NCBI GenBank assembly: GCA_025642065.1
Contig: JAODUP010000021.1
Location: 606,501-670,500 of the forward strand
Reading direction: 5' to 3'
DNA: 64,000 bases
DNA from: Paralvinella palmiformis
Lineage: Eukaryota > Annelida > Polychaeta > Terebellida > Alvinellidae
Made by a program: the position numbers and the translations under genes. Shown here one piece after another: positions 45,179-59,649 of this stretch; position 1 is the stretch's first letter; every line of letters starts with the position of its first letter. Below the pieces are notes generated by a model. The model had not been told where the DNA came from, did not search any database, and worked only from the letters and a program-made list of their open reading frames with translations.

Positions 45179-45835
45179 AATAAATTCCACATGTTGAAAC
45201 TAGGTTAGAACAGAAGTAGTATTTTGACTGCCTTGGATTTAGGGAATCATATTAATATAAGTCATTCTTGCGATACATATTAATTAGGACAGATGGAGTT
45301 AAAATGTATAATCTGTAGAAGCACTTTTTCTTGAAGTTTACACATTAATTAAATATTTATCTGTAAACCAGAATTACAGTTGGAACAAAACTACTATATC
45401 ACCATCCTAATACTATGTCAGTATGCCACAGCTTGGCCATAGTTAGTATTTGTCCAAAGTTTTGCATGGCAGTTTGGGATACTGTACATTTTTAGAAATC
45501 ACAGGTTGCATTAATTGCATTCATGCTTAATCAGTCTTGTTAGATGCTATCTCCTATGTTAATTTCTCAGTTAATTTTATAATAGTGAAATCTGCCAAAA
45601 TGCACTTATTAATCTGTACAAGATATCATAACATAAAATTAATAACATCTTTTGCAGTCTCCATTTAGGATGCCTGCTTGAAAGCGTGTGTTGTACTTGT
45701 TTGCACCTGTATATAAAACTTGCATAGACTGCAACAACTTACCTCTAAATCAGATATAGAGTGCTGATGAATCAGCAGTGTGTTATTGAATGTTACATCA
45801 TGTCACTAATGACAAATCATATCATTGGTCTCTCT

Positions 45836-45952
45836 GTTTGTTTGTTTGTTTGTTTGTTTGTTTGTTTGTTTGTTTGTTTGTTTGTTTGTTTGTTTGTTTG
45901 TTTGTTTGTTTGTTTGTTTGTTTGTTTGTTTGTTTGTTTGTTTGTTTGTTTG
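45836..45952. repeat. (GTTT)n array, about 29 units
   Basis: An uninterrupted GTTT tetranucleotide array. The Cys-Leu-Phe-Val and Lys-Gln-Thr-Asn frames over it are artefacts. Confidence 0.97.
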
Positions 45953-46369
45953 TACATATTGATGCATGTAAGTGCCATAAGTATAGCATTCATTTTCTAC
46001 ATTCATGTCAAATGTTTGTAAAATTGGTAGAGTTCAACAGAAAATCCAAATATAGTCCACCTTGTTCAGTTGACAGTGGACTAACGAATTATGAGTTTAA
46101 CACAGTCTAATTATAACATGGCTCATAATTATAACAGGGTACTGTACATGGAACAATCAACAGGTCATTGATGGTCATGATCCAGATGTTCAGATTTCTT
46201 ATTGGATATTGTATGTACATCATATTTGGATATCACTGTCCAGTGATCACTCTTGCTAGTAAAGGCACTTCATTAAATATAGATTATTATTATTCGTTGT
46301 TCATCATTAAAAAATGGCTTGGTTCTCAGTCCATGCATGTTTTTACTCTATACAAAACCTAATCAGGCC

Positions 46370-46960
46370 CACGGCAAGATTGACTATCCTTGGTGATTGC
46401 TCGTTTTTATGTTTGTACGACGTATCTGCCAACTTCTGATTCACTCGAAATTTCACCCTTGTAGTATTCAAACAGAAATAGCTTTTTTGTCAACCCAATC
46501 CCACTGTAGATTCAACGATTGAATGGGAAATGGAAAACAGTTTTCTCCTTGGAAGTCTATATCCCTGTTCCTGCATGATTAAAAGAAAGGAGACTTTTTT
46601 GTGCTGCAGTCCCTTTAAACCCAACTTATTCTGCAAACCAACAAGCGGGTATTAGGTATCTTATGTTTACTTCAAAGCTGAACTAATATGAAACATAGCT
46701 TTATTGGGATACTTTTGGGGTGGATGGGGTTGAAAGACTTACTAGCCACAACTATAACCAAACCACATTTGCCGCCGTATCGGCTGACCTGGAAAGATGC
46801 ACATTTTAAGTATTTACCGCAGCTAGACATGATTTATTGCTGTCCATTGGCGTACTTAGCTCTTGCAAATAATGGAGTTACTGGGTGCAAGCTTCGGCTA
46901 GAATTTATGACGGGTGAAATAGCCGAAGCAATTTGCTCATATTGGTATGAATGAGTAGGG
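46370..46960. other. Unassigned segment with raised CpG and inverted repeats
   Basis: The 46688-46954 open frame (88 codons) lies in sequence with more CpG than its surroundings. Near its end, CTTCGGCTA and TAGCCGAAG form a 9-bp hairpin. I do not recognise the protein. A decayed transposable element is the simplest reading. Confidence 0.35.
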
Positions 46961-48480
46961 TAATAAGAGGACTTGTACATGTTGTAAGGTGGTTAGTTTG
47001 ACCTATTAGGACTGAGTTGTGTGTACTGGTTTTGTCAGCAGTGTACGTCACTGTGAATTAATGCCACGATATGGAAGGTAATAAGATGTAAAACATTTTG
47101 TAGTTTTGTTATTGTATAATAGCCGAGCATATATAGACGCTAGATGTGTGTCTGGTGTTGGTATGTAGGTAGACGTGACTGGGTCAGCTCATAATGTGAC
47201 ACAGATTTGTCATAACCCATAGTCTAGTTAGTTCTGGTGGTGGTGTGATGACGAGGATAGCCCTAAGTGCATACTTGAACATTGTCAGTGACCTGTTTGG
47301 AGTGTGTACGTGATCAATTTGATTCCTTTAGGGAATGTAGACTAGTCTGATTCTTTGTCTTGCGATGCGGTTGTTTGGTTTGAACCAATGTTGGTGATCC
47401 AGTTTCTGTGTTGTCATCGACCTTCATCGGTTGTTAAATCAGTAATAAATTAATATTTAGTTGAACTTGGTTCTAACATGCTGTGCTTATATTCTGGTTA
47501 GCCTATATCTGTTAGACATATTGATGTGCATGATTGATGTTCATTTGGAACAGTTGGAACTGATAAGTACTTAGCATTGAAATGTTTGGAGAGTTTTGTC
47601 TGATATCATTAGGAATTAACAATAATTCCCGTGATATCATTTCACAGAAAACTACTTTTAAATTATTTATTTAAATACATTAGTACATTACAGTGATCAT
47701 GTAGACGAATATGCTGAACCATCAGTGGTTAATGATCTCTGGAAATTTTATGTTTTCTGGTGGTGAAAAAAACTTCGGTGGTAGATACCCTCGCGGCCTA
47801 ATAATAGAAAATGCCATATCAGCACTTCCATTATTAATAGTTTGAAAGATGTCTGTGCCCACAGAGCATTTCATTGTTGAAATAATCTTTGAAAACAATA
47901 TTTATAAACCCCTATTAGAGGAACTTCGGGAAAGTGCAAAGGTGGCAGTTGATAACGCCTGTCTAAAGAGATTCTTTGAGCAGCAAATAGTTCAAAGGGT
48001 TTTGCATATTATATATTATATTATATATTCCGTTTGTTGACATTTTCTATTTAAAAAAATTGTGGTAGTCTGTGCGTAATCACATCTGTTATTTTGTGCA
48101 AACAGACTCCACATAAAAATGTTTTGTCGTATCACAAATACCACCCCCAATTTGAGATGTTTTTCAACCGTTTCTTCTTTAATTAACTATATATTATATC
48201 AAATTTTATTAATCTGCTTATTTGTTTCAGGGTACTGAAAGTGATATAATAAAAGAGCTTCTGTTGGGTTTTAAAGCCGGTTTTTGATAGCCAGAAAATG
48301 ATTTTAGTTGTGGTTTGTCGTTAAACTTGTGACTTGTTGGTAGCTGTCATTTTTGATTCACCACCAAGAACAAATTTCAGCTATCACATTTGATAACTGT
48401 ACTCTGACTAGCTGTGGAAATGGATCTAGCTAAAACATTATGCTGTTAGACATAGATACGGTGTTGCTTATTTAATTATG
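46961..48480. other. AT-rich interval, no exon recognised
   Basis: A 63-codon frame at 47849-48040 begins MSVPTEHFIVEIIFENNIYK and looks somewhat protein-like for its first 50 residues, but I know no family and its end runs into AT-rich sequence. Confidence 0.35.
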
Positions 48481-48610
48481 CTGTGGCTCATTGGTAAGAT
48501 ATTTCCTGATGTAGGATGAGCCAGGGTTCAGACCACTGGCAGTCACACATACTCATTCATTTCATGGATTGTGTGAATCAATGGCTGATCGGCTGTGTAC
48601 TAGAGTGTCC
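48480..48610 (+). mobile_element. Possible tRNA-derived SINE head
   Basis: GTGGCTCATTGGTAAGATAT resembles an A box and CCAGGGTTCAGACCAC a B box, 30 bases apart. The body does not match SINE-A, SINE-B or SINE-T clearly. Confidence 0.4.
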
Positions 48611-48839
48611 CCATTTCTTTAAAGGAACAAGATATAAAATAAACATACTGTTAGCATTTCATCCTACAGGCAAAAACCTTCTTGTTTTAGGAACAAAACT
48701 TAGCCATAATTGGCAAACACTGTCAGAAGGACTAGTTTATTCAGGATGTTCTTTGAATGTACGCGGAGGAAGACTTTCAGTCTGTCGGGCTACTTCAAAT
48801 ATATCTCAGGATTATAAATTGTATCTGAACTAAAGTATT

Positions 48840-49700
48840 GTAAAAAAAAATTCAGGTCATCCAATTCTAAATGATTCTTTTTATTCTTCTGCTATCACTT
48901 AGTAATTGACCAATCCCATGGAAGTGCATTACATTGGTTTTTCTGACTCAGATGAGGGATTGAGATATCCTTGGGATAAGGTAGAGGAGTATTTGGTAGA
49001 GCTGCTTCATTTATCCATCTGTACACATTACCAGATAGACTAGCACATAACTATTCAGTCCTAGCATTTAATAGATGTGTAATCAGTTGTTCATTGAAAG
49101 AAAACTACATTACTGAAACAGGAATAGTGATTTGGGACTAATGGCAGGCAAAGAATTACACAGGTTATACAACTTATGTCGATTATTGCCTGATCAAATA
49201 CAGTCCATGTGTTTAATAATATGACCCATCTATTGCCTTCATAATTACTTTTATTACTTAGTAATTAAAAATTAGATAATCAGATGCCCATATTATATAT
49301 TGATTATGTATTAATTTTTATAATTAAATTAGCTCTATTTTTATGGGTTTATATAATCAAATGTATGCAGTGTGTGCACCTTTACACACATATGTGCACT
49401 TTATTATTACTATTGTAAATGTTGCTCCTAAGTGCCATCTTCATTATTGTCAACTATAACCAAAATAATACAAGATAATAAATGATGTTTTGACGTGCTC
49501 CATGATAATAACTAAATACGGCCCATTAATTTATATCATATGTAAATGAGCGACATTTATAATCAGTGGCTGATTTTTTATTAGATTCGTTGTTGCTTAT
49601 ATTTGTTATAAATAAAGCAAGCATTTTACAAATGAAGTTTTATGATTTACACACACACACACACACACAGTGTCATGCTGAATTAGTGGTTTTGTTAGAA
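48840..49700. other. AT-rich interval, probable intron
   Basis: No coding signal was seen. A short CA run lies at 49650-49669. Confidence 0.4.
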
Positions 49701-49759
49701 GCCAGAACCCGGGTCATTTGACCAGCCTTAACTCTCAAGTAGTCAGAGCCGGCTACTTT

Positions 49760-49880
49760 CGTTTCCAATGCCAATGAGACGCCACTTTGTGCCATTGTAG
49801 GCCCTTGGAGGCCTAACAATATTTGACCCTGGCATTTCTGTTGGTTCCCTTCCTACTTTATTTCTTAACAAAATCAATGC
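49760..49880. repeat. Family-G repeat, opposite orientation to 40520
   Basis: GCTACTTTCGTTTCCAATGC, TTGTGCCATTGTAGGCCCTT and TACTTTATTTCTTAACAAAA are complementary in order to 40526-40655. Confidence 0.75.
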
Positions 49881-52800
49881 TGATATATTTTGATTTATAA
49901 GAAATAGAAGGATTCAGTTCAGTATCCTCTCTGCCCTTGTTGTTGTCATTTTTTAAATACACTAGTTGATGTGTGCTATTTATTAGCGTGAACAAAACTT
50001 GATGTTAAATTATATACCTGGTAATTATGAAAAATCCCACTCCCAGTCATTGATAAACTGCTGTTTTAACATCTTATATCTGCTCAACATAAGTGTCTGT
50101 TATATATTCTACTACTGCACACCCTAGTACCTGTGACTCTAGTCAGATAGTGGCCATGGGTTAAGAAAGGTCTATATGTATGGTCAATTACATTTCAGTG
50201 CTCATTTGTAATACTTCAGTTGAGGTAAATTTAGACTATTCATGTATGTAATCAAACAATTAATGTATAAGATTTGAGCAAGTTCTATTGATGTTTATGA
50301 TAAGCTGACTTCCTTTTTACTAGTGTTGAGTGACCTGTTAGCTTCTTTCATCATATCAACTGCTGTTCAAATTTTTTAAGTTTTGAAGAATTATTGAGCT
50401 TGAGGTATAACTCATCAAATGAAAAGTGGCAGGGTTTTCCTCAAAGCTCTGATATATGCAGTGAGTAGCACATTATAAACACATATTAGTCAGAAGCATT
50501 AATTCATTTTGAAGCAACAGGTCTAAGTGGTTGGGGTTTCTCTCAGCAAGCAAAAGGTAAAATTACATATTCAGAAATATTTCTGTGGTACCAGTATACA
50601 TATATGGAATAGAAATAAATAATGATTTTTAATTTTTTGTCCTTTTATTCAGTGAAGTGTTTCACACTTTATTTAATATACATAAATGGAAATGTTGAAA
50701 TGAATAGAACAGTAAGTATTCATTCAACATCCCAAACCTGTGACTCCCAAGGAAGGGTGCTTTATTAAATCTACACTTATTAATATTTTCTATCAAAAAC
50801 CCTGATGGTATGTTTGCAAAAACTGATGTATGAGCTCGCATGTATGCGTGCGCACACACAATCCAATAGTTACAAACCTAGTTATCGTCACAGAGGAAGT
50901 ACCATCACATAGTACATGAGCTTACATTATAAAGTAGACAACCTGGATAAGATGCCATTTACTAATGGCTAGATTCTTCTCTACTCTGTCTGTTGTACAC
51001 ATATTAGATGACCTGTTATCTCTAGTACTTCGATAACAGGTGTTGTAATGTGTAATAGTTGTAGGATTATCACCAGTGTTTTGTGTAGCCGTTGGTATGG
51101 GAGCAGCACAATCAATCCTAGGTAGTGTCAGTGAGGAGATTATTTTGTTCCGTACCTGGAGTCTGATGTTGTGAATTGGGTGTTGCTGAGTTTTAAAATA
51201 TTGATTTTGTAGATGATGACAGTGTGCTGTGTGGGTGTTACTTGGTGTGCAACAGTTTATTTAATAGAATGGTTGATAGCAGGCTTTTAATGTCATCCTT
51301 CCTGGTTAATTGGACCTTTTTAGATGACATTGTGGGATGTTATGATTTTCACACTGCTTTAATGTAGTATAACCTTCAGTCCACCCATCATAATAATTTT
51401 ACTTTGTTGTATTGTAATTTGATTATTTATTACTTTCCTGTTGTTGGTGACATTTATAAGTTATGCTTCAAGTGTTTTATTTAATTATTCAAATATTTGT
51501 ACCCTTGTACTACAAGTTGTAGACGTACAGCCATCTATTTAATGTTTGACAAATTACTCCTATTATCATTATTTAACCAAATACTGTCTGGAAACCTCTT
51601 TAATACAGACTTATAGTTATATATTGAACTACTTAAATTCTTCTCTTAAATTGACCAAAAAAAATGTTTATTTCAGTATTGATAGGTTGGTTTTTTAAGT
51701 TTAGTTTCATTTAAAGAATGTATAGACAAATTAAACATTTCTGCATTTAAAGTGTATGCTTTCATTAACTGGAATGAAGTAGCATCTATCATAATGCATG
51801 TCTTGGTCTGCAGCATATCAGTGTTATCTGTAATAAAATGTGCATTTTAGATTTTATCGAGTTTGAGAATATGCTGCTGGAAAAAAACATAAATATCACG
51901 GGCTAGTTTTTTTACTGTCTGAAAGATTTTCAGGAGATGAATGAGAAGTAAGTGTTGTATTTTTGCATATTTTAAATATATAACAACGGTGAGAAGTTTA
52001 AATATGTCTTTATGGGTCTGTAGAAATCCTGTCATCCGCGTACCTGAACTAGTGGGGAAAACTGCTAGCTGTGTCAGTGAAAACATCTATACACTACATG
52101 GACGACTGATAATTTTGCTTTCTCTGATTTGTGATGTTGATTTCATAGAATGGTTCAACACTGACAAATAGTTTGTTTTATATTTGAAGCAATCCTAATA
52201 AATTGTTAACAAAATCCCCTAGCATGGTGATAATATATATTTGCTAACAGATTATTTATATCAACCAACTTATGAAAGTTTTATTTACAATTCAGCAGGT
52301 CTAATTGATAGCATAGGTCACTTACATACTCTGGGTATTCTATAAGCATGCTGATATTCATGCAATCGTTCATCTGTATTGCCTAGCACGAGAATAACCC
52401 ATACAGTATTACACGGATGTCAGATTATTGACAGACTGGTTCACCGCACTACAGTTCATAGCTCTTCAATGCACTAATTCTACCCAGCAGATGAGGAGAA
52501 AATACTAACATAATCAATAAAGTGGAATTTCTTTCCTCCAGTCAGTTCTCAGCTATATCAAAGGATGGATTTGTCTGCACCAGAAGGGAACAGCTACATG
52601 CAGTATATGGTCTAGTACTATCTAGGCACAAATGGAATGATTACTACTTGGTTTGTTCTGGTTCATCCTGGTGCATTTGTATGATTGTGTGGGTGCTAGA
52701 GTGATTGCTTGGGTTTAGTTCTGAAACACCGTCCAAATTTTAGCAAGCACATATTTTGTAGCGGTGCACCTAAGTTCTCTTCTAGCAAACTTGGCAATTA

Positions 52801-53379
52801 AAATTTTGTACACGTTAAAATAACAGTTTAGCACTCTACCGGTGTATATGACCCATTAACACAACCACTGCTCTTATGTACTTTAACGCATTGATCTCCA
52901 CAGATCTCTTTTTGTGTGTGTTTTATTTCATAGGAGTACGGTTACACAGTGTGGGACATACTATCTGGCAGCATTGTTGAATTACAAAGTAGATAGTGAA
53001 TATGTTCACAGTCTAGAGTTTCAGGTAGCTCTATCTATATATGATGATTTGATCTAAAAGGTATACTGTAATCATTTGGATACTTTTTATAGTATTAAAT
53101 GCGTTGGTATAAACCAGGATGTAACTTTACAATCATAACTTTATATATGTTAACAATCTTGTAGATACTATTGCTGCCTTTCATGAACTCTGTATTGTGG
53201 GATGGCTCGATTGAAATTAGACATTCCCAACAAAGAGCCAAGATTATAAACTAACACATACACTTCTTTAATAATAAGTGTATGGGTTAGAATTTAAAAA
53301 CGTAAAGTTAAATTGAAACATCACACCCATAAAATGTCGGAGTTTAGGTCCAGTAATAATAGGTGCCTTCAAAAATAGT
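49881..53379. other. AT-rich interval, probable intron
   Basis: Small open frames (for example 51941-52171 and 52522-52704) show no recognisable domain or paired splice sites. I see no gene. Confidence 0.4.
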
Positions 53380-53389
53380 TAGAAAATTA

Positions 53390-53578
53390 ACTGATGATTG
53401 ATGTTTAATGGCCACTTCTGTGCACATGGTATGCTAATGGGCCGAGCGACCTCCAAAGGTAATGTAGTGAAGTTATCAAAGATGAAACACCCTTCAGATA
53501 TGCTCACGCCGAGATTTGAACTCAGTTGGTACAGATCTGTGGTCCAATGCGCTACCAACTAGACCACTGAGGCACCCC
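53390..53578 (-). mobile_element. SINE-A copy with 10-bp target duplication
   Basis: The plus strand starts CTGATGATTGATGTTTAATG and ends GACCACTGAGGCACCCC. The flanks TAGAAAATTA (53380-53389) and TAGAAAAGTA (53579-53588) differ at one position. Confidence 0.83.
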
Positions 53579-53589
53579 TAGAAAAGTAC

Positions 53590-55320
53590 AGCCTTAAAAT
53601 ATATTTATAGGAAATGCACTATCTGTTGAGGCACTTTAGTGATATTACTTTAATGGTTATATTTGTATGAAAACACATACCATATGATTACGATGTTACT
53701 CTAAAAACACCTCTAATCATTTGTTGTTTGTAATACCATGTCTCAAGTTCAGTAATTTTAACACCTGGTACATTTTTGTTGGTTGCAATGTTGAAATGAC
53801 CTAATATTTTATGTGACATCAGTTGAGTATTAGCATTAAGGACTGTTGGTTCAGTTAATTAATCTTAAGATAAACTCCTGTTCACATAAAGGTATTAACT
53901 TCATTCAAGACATTCAGAGGGGGGGGGGGTATTTTGTGGTTTGAATTGATAGTTGAACTGGGTATCGGTCTTTAGACAATTTAATGACGCGCGCGTGTAT
54001 GTATCAAATAAAATAGCAAAATAAAATTTGTATCTACAAGTACAACATTAACTTCAACAGTCTCAGTTCAGTATTTGATTAGAATTTCTTTTGTTTCCTA
54101 TCTTTGTGATCATTGTCTGTTCTAATTAGTAATGAACCACGATTACGATGACCCCTTTATTAGAGTTTGACAAGATTAATCACGCTATATGAATCTGTGA
54201 TAAGTTAATCGTCAATGTGGTTCTAGTCAATCAGCCAGAGTGTGTCGGAATTTTTCTATGCAGTATCTGTATGTTTAACTAAAATACAGCATTTGGGGAG
54301 TCAACTGATCAGGGCGCATGAATTGTACAGGAACAGTTCCAATTGAAACATTAGACAGTGCCGTCTGAAAATTTTGATTCTCTCAAAGCAACTTGAAATA
54401 CTTAATGATTCATGTATTTCTTCTAAGTAGATTTGCCTTCATTCCCAAGATGGCAGCACTAGTATGGTGTAGTTTACTGCACGCCCGCTAGGGGCATTAA
54501 ATTCTAGTTGTAGTCTAGTTGTTGGGTTATTGACTTGTTAATGCATGAATAAACGCCCCCCCCCCCCCCCTGTAGAACAGTCACTGTCTTAAATAGAATG
54601 GTTTACCTAATGCCAATATGGATCTTTGTGTTTTGGCGTAGTTTATTGTATTGATCTCATGATCAGATGGGGGGGGGGATGCCTTGTTCCACTTAATTTT
54701 AATAAGGAATAGCTGATTTTGATGATTATTGATTTGTATTTTTTACTAGTATTAACAAAGTTAGTTGTTACTTTTTCTTCAGCTAAGTGACATTTATCTA
54801 TATTAATGAAGAAAAAAAAAATTATTTATGTATTTGATAAACAGCCATTTTGAGAAACCTATTTATATACATCTACAGCTGTGTATATAAATACCTATAT
54901 CTGCTATATAATCACCTGGACTATTACTCAATAATGGAGGCTTTACATATATGCCACAGTTGTATTTCTCATTTCTGATCATACATTTTATTAGAAATCT
55001 TTGGAACCTGATCAAATATATTTTTAAGATAATCCTTTTGTAATTATCATTATAACAGCTGTTGGTATTGTTGTGTAAAGTAGTGAACCTACTAACTCTG
55101 TGGTTAGTGTTGTAGCCAACTTATTTGTAAATTTGATTGATTCTGATAGTGTGATTGTTAAAAGGGCAGTATAGTGACTGGCTATATCGATTTATATGGA
55201 TATCATTGGTTAGTGAGTGAGTAAGATTTAATGATATATCAGCACATAAAGGTTATTTGGTGTTCTTTGAGATCAGTGGTGATTATATACATATCATTTC
55301 ATTGGCAATGGTATTATATG
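53590..55320. other. AT-rich interval, probable intron
   Basis: G runs at about 53920-53929 and 54670-54678 and a C run at about 54557-54570 are the only simple features. No coding signal was seen. Confidence 0.4.
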
Positions 55321-55324
55321 ATAT

Positions 55325-55325
<1 letters not shown>

Positions 55326-55390
<65 letters not shown>
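55326..55390. repeat. (GT)n microsatellite, about 32 units
   Basis: A long pure GT dinucleotide array. Shorter GT arrays occur at 56305-56336 and 57904-57930, the latter followed by TA units to about 57954. Confidence 0.96.
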
Positions 55391-55392
<2 letters not shown>

Positions 55393-57904
55393 ACATATAT
55401 AAAGGCTTGGCATGTTTTTTCTGTGTATAAAATTTATGTACAGAAAAAACATGGGCCCAAGTCTTTATACTACAAATCTTACTGAATTGTGACAGAAATA
55501 ATTGCTAAATCAATAGGAAACAAAATATATATCAATATATAAAATAAAATTGGAATAAGGCACTGGCCAGAGAATTTTAAATTGTCAATCTAGACTCTAG
55601 ATGATTTATGAGGGGCCTGAATCCGGAGAAGAGACTTCATGCTGAGACAAGTGTAATGTCTTACCAGCTGAAGTTTCACACACACACATGCACACACACG
55701 TGCATGCACAGACACATACATATACACATTTTTACAAACAAATTTACTATATTTTTTAACCAAACTATCCAGTGCCATAATCAACTCCATGGAATGTATT
55801 GTCTTTAGACGTCAGCTACCACTGTGCAGTCCACAGACAAATTTCTTGTCCAGATAGACACTTACTTGTGGCTAAATTGGATAGTGAAATTAGATGACAG
55901 GTCATTAATGAGTTGGTAGAGTTGAACCAACGTCCACTCAGACTTACCCACAATAAGGAGCTATAGGACTACCAGTAAAAGTGATGTATTAAGATGAGAC
56001 CAACAAGGAATTGGTTAATTTAGTGAAAAACATTCAAAGCCATGAAAATTGTTGAATATTTTCATTGAGTTTCCAGATTTTGTGGGTGTTTAAAAAACTG
56101 GCAGAACGTAATGATTTATATTTATATTTACTTATGATGTATTCCACTTCTTGCTACTTCTTCCATGAATATAAAAAAAGTAAGCATGTAGATATTTATT
56201 AACTCACAATTTCATAGGGGTACAGATGATGTGTCTGGGGTTTCCCCTCTGAATCTTTTCCCTTATGAAACCCATTCCCCTGCAGAGTTTACTTAGATTA
56301 CTTTATGTGTGTGTGTGTGTGTGTATGTGTGTGTGTTAATGTGACAAGATATTGTGTATGTGGAATACATTGTGCATGCATACAGTACACAGTGCATTTG
56401 ATTAATTCTCCTTTTGGACTAGATGACTGTACATCGATATGGCCAGTGTTGAAGCATCCATTTAAAACAGCTACAACCATAGTCATGATTCCGTTCAATG
56501 GAACAAGCCAACACATGACCATTAATTCTTATAAGTGTCTTTCATATGGATCAAATTTTTTATTGAAGCAGTTGTATACTTAAATAAGGTACTATTTTGA
56601 AACAGGAAGATATTTCTATAGTAATGTCACACGTGGTTGTTTCTTTTCCATGTCACATTGAGGGTGTATATTGTATCATTACATTTGGCTTAGCCATATC
56701 TGAATGACAGAATATGTCAGAAGTCACCCACTGGAAACCTTTCTATAAAATCCCACTGTAGTCAATGGGCATGAAATAAGTTGTATAGCATCACATTTTG
56801 TAGTGGAAATAATTTTATATTGCAGATTTTGCTGTGCAGTGTTGATGATTTTTAAATTTTGTTTTATTTACTCTGTGTGTGTGTGAACAATGTTTTTTTG
56901 TTGTAACCTTAAGGACCACTAATCACTTCTTCATCATTGGCTCACAATGATTCAGCATTCCTTCAGAGATTATTAATTTAATTTTTCTGCGCATGACCAA
57001 ACTATTTGCAATCGTTTATTTACACAGTTTGTGAAACTTGGATGTATAAAACCCTTTACTACATTTGACACAGTTAAAACATGGCTAATAAAAAATTGTT
57101 GTTGCTTCAAATCTAAATTTTTGTGAAGTTTATTGTTGCAAGCTATTATTATTATCTCTTCAGGGCATTGTTTTCTGTTAATGTCAGTAGAAGTATTTTT
57201 TCAATTATGTTGTAGTGGGACTAGGATTCTTCCTTTCTAGATCAAAAATCAGTATAAATGGAAAATATGTTTGAACATTATCCAGAAATGTGTAATTTGT
57301 AATGAGGATAGACGGATAGATACTAAATACAAGTTTACTTGTAGTAGTGATAGATAGAAATGATTACTGTGTGTAAATAGTTGTCCATTATTTAAGTTTA
57401 GTTAGAAGTTGGGAAATTAGTAAATGTTTCATCTCTGCATACATATCGTACAGTTATTTTTATTTTGGAAAGAGATGAGCCCACTATAACAATCTCCAGT
57501 GTCTGCTCATAAAATGTTAGTTGACATTTGAAGAAAGCATGAATGAATTAATAATGCTGGGCGTTTGTTTCTTTAATTGGGAGACCATGCAACATGTTTG
57601 ATGCTGCTTTATGCACAGGACACTATTAGTCATTGGGCTTTTAGCAAGAACTTTGGAATGGAATGACTGCAGATAGAATAGAAGCTATGTGCAATATTGA
57701 AATAACTAATTGTATTATTTGCTTAAAATGTTGCAGGACTGTTTAATGGGTAGTCTAGCAATCATAAATCAGAACTATATAACATATTCCATCAGAAACA
57801 TCCAACTTGGAAAAATGTTCATGATGAAAGAATCCTGTCCTTTCTCAGTGGTGAGCAGGTGTTCATGACCTGTGTCATTATGTTGTCACTGTTTTCTTCA
57901 ACAA

Positions 57905-57955
<51 letters not shown>

Positions 57956-59000
57956 GTTTGATGTGATTGTATAAATTTGGAAAATTATAAAATGGTGTCC
58001 AGAAGTTTCTCTTAATCGAAAAAAAAGTCACAGCCAGTATAATAAACTATGATGCAAAAATTTTGTTTGCCTACAAAAATAAGTTTACATGATAACAATT
58101 CTATACATTTGTTTTAGGTTTGTTTCATTCCTGAAACCATTTATTCCTACATCCTCAGTGTACGTATAGAAGTCTTAAGTTGTGGACTTTAGTAAGTCGC
58201 TCACTGTGAAGTATTTTCACATTAATCAATTAATTAATTTTACAAACCATGTAAAAAAAACTTAAAATACATTAGCATTTTTTGGCATTCTGTTTACTAT
58301 TTTCCTAGGGATTGAATTTTGAAACATTTGAGGACTGTTTTCTTGCGTTCTTTTGTAATATAGTGCTTGTTTTCTATCAGATAGTTCCACCTATCAACAG
58401 TCATAATAATTAGGTAATTAAGAACAGCAGGCATTAAAGCAGTTAGCTTTAAATTAATTTAAACTTTATGTCAGAACAAATCAAAAGGAATACCAACTGT
58501 CAGTCATCACTTAATATGAGTTCTGATGATCAGATCCAGACACCATTAATATGTTTTCGATGTTTAGTTACTCAGTATCATACAGTTAGACCTTTAAACA
58601 TTAGTAGCGTGCTGGAAAAGAAAATACCAAAAGCATAATACTGATGTTGAAGAAAGTTCTATAATAAATGTAAATGTATTAAATAATGTATACAGAACAC
58701 ACATACACACACAACCAAACATGGATAGAGGGTGGCATGTTTTGGTATCAATGTTTAACATCAGGATTTAGTTAATAACTGTGTTATGGTAATTTGGAGT
58801 GTTGCAGGTTTGTTCATTTTTAACACAATTGTTGTTTTATGCAAACACATTAAAATATTTGATATGAATGCCAAATGGTCCATTATATTTGAATGATAAT
58901 TATTGTGTGTTATTGGTGATATTTGTATTACTTTATCTCTATGACTGACTGAACTAATAAGTGTTTGGTGAAATGTATTTGATAAACCAATTAATATAAA
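55391..59000. other. AT-rich interval, probable intron
   Basis: Apart from GT/TA and CA runs I recognise no element or exon in this stretch. Confidence 0.4.
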
Positions 59001-59400
59001 AGTAACAACCTTGTCATTATATCATTTTGCTGCAAACGAAAAGAATATATAATCGAGCTGTTGGTTCTGAATCAGATCCCAAATTCCAAGCAAAACATAA
59101 TGTACTTCTAAAGCTACATGGAGCGATCCGTTTTGCATTCGCAGTCATGTGGAATCACGCCCGTACGTTTACATGTTTTTCGTTTTTTGTCGTATTCACT
59201 TTCACGTATATGGAAAATCGGGTTAAACCTGAAGGCACCTCAAATTCTACTACACAATCAGTAGAATTGATAATAGGTGCGCGCGTGCGCACATTTCTAG
59301 TGATTATCAAGTCTGGTGTTAAAGGATGGGAAATACAATAATTATTCCCATGTTTAAATTTATTTTGGCTATTAATGATGCAGTGTTATTGACCTATTGG

Positions 59401-59432
<32 letters not shown>

Positions 59433-59640
59433 GCTATAGATTAAATAGAAAGTGTTCTGAGAGACTGTTTGTTTCCATTTAAATGGAGGTCCATGTAATG
59501 TAACAGACACAAACCTGGCTGCATTTTCAAAACAGTGATGATGATGTTGTTGTCTTTATTGTTGTTTAAGATTAGCCTACAACAGAACTGTTTACATCTG
59601 TTACGGCATTTGTCATCTAGGTGCGTGCGTGCGTTCGTGT
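59001..59640. other. Interval with an unassigned 104-codon frame
   Basis: A plus-strand frame at 59027-59341 is longer than expected in this AT-rich context and lies in sequence with more CpG, but has no recognisable domain and no convincing splice sites. A TA array is at about 59407-59433. Confidence 0.3.
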
Positions 59641-59649
59641 GTGTGTGTG

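Noticed and set aside
45761..46110. Cys-Leu-Phe-Val and Lys-Gln-Thr-Asn repeat proteins on both strands
   Set aside because: These are the frames of the (GTTT)n array and carry no real coding evidence.
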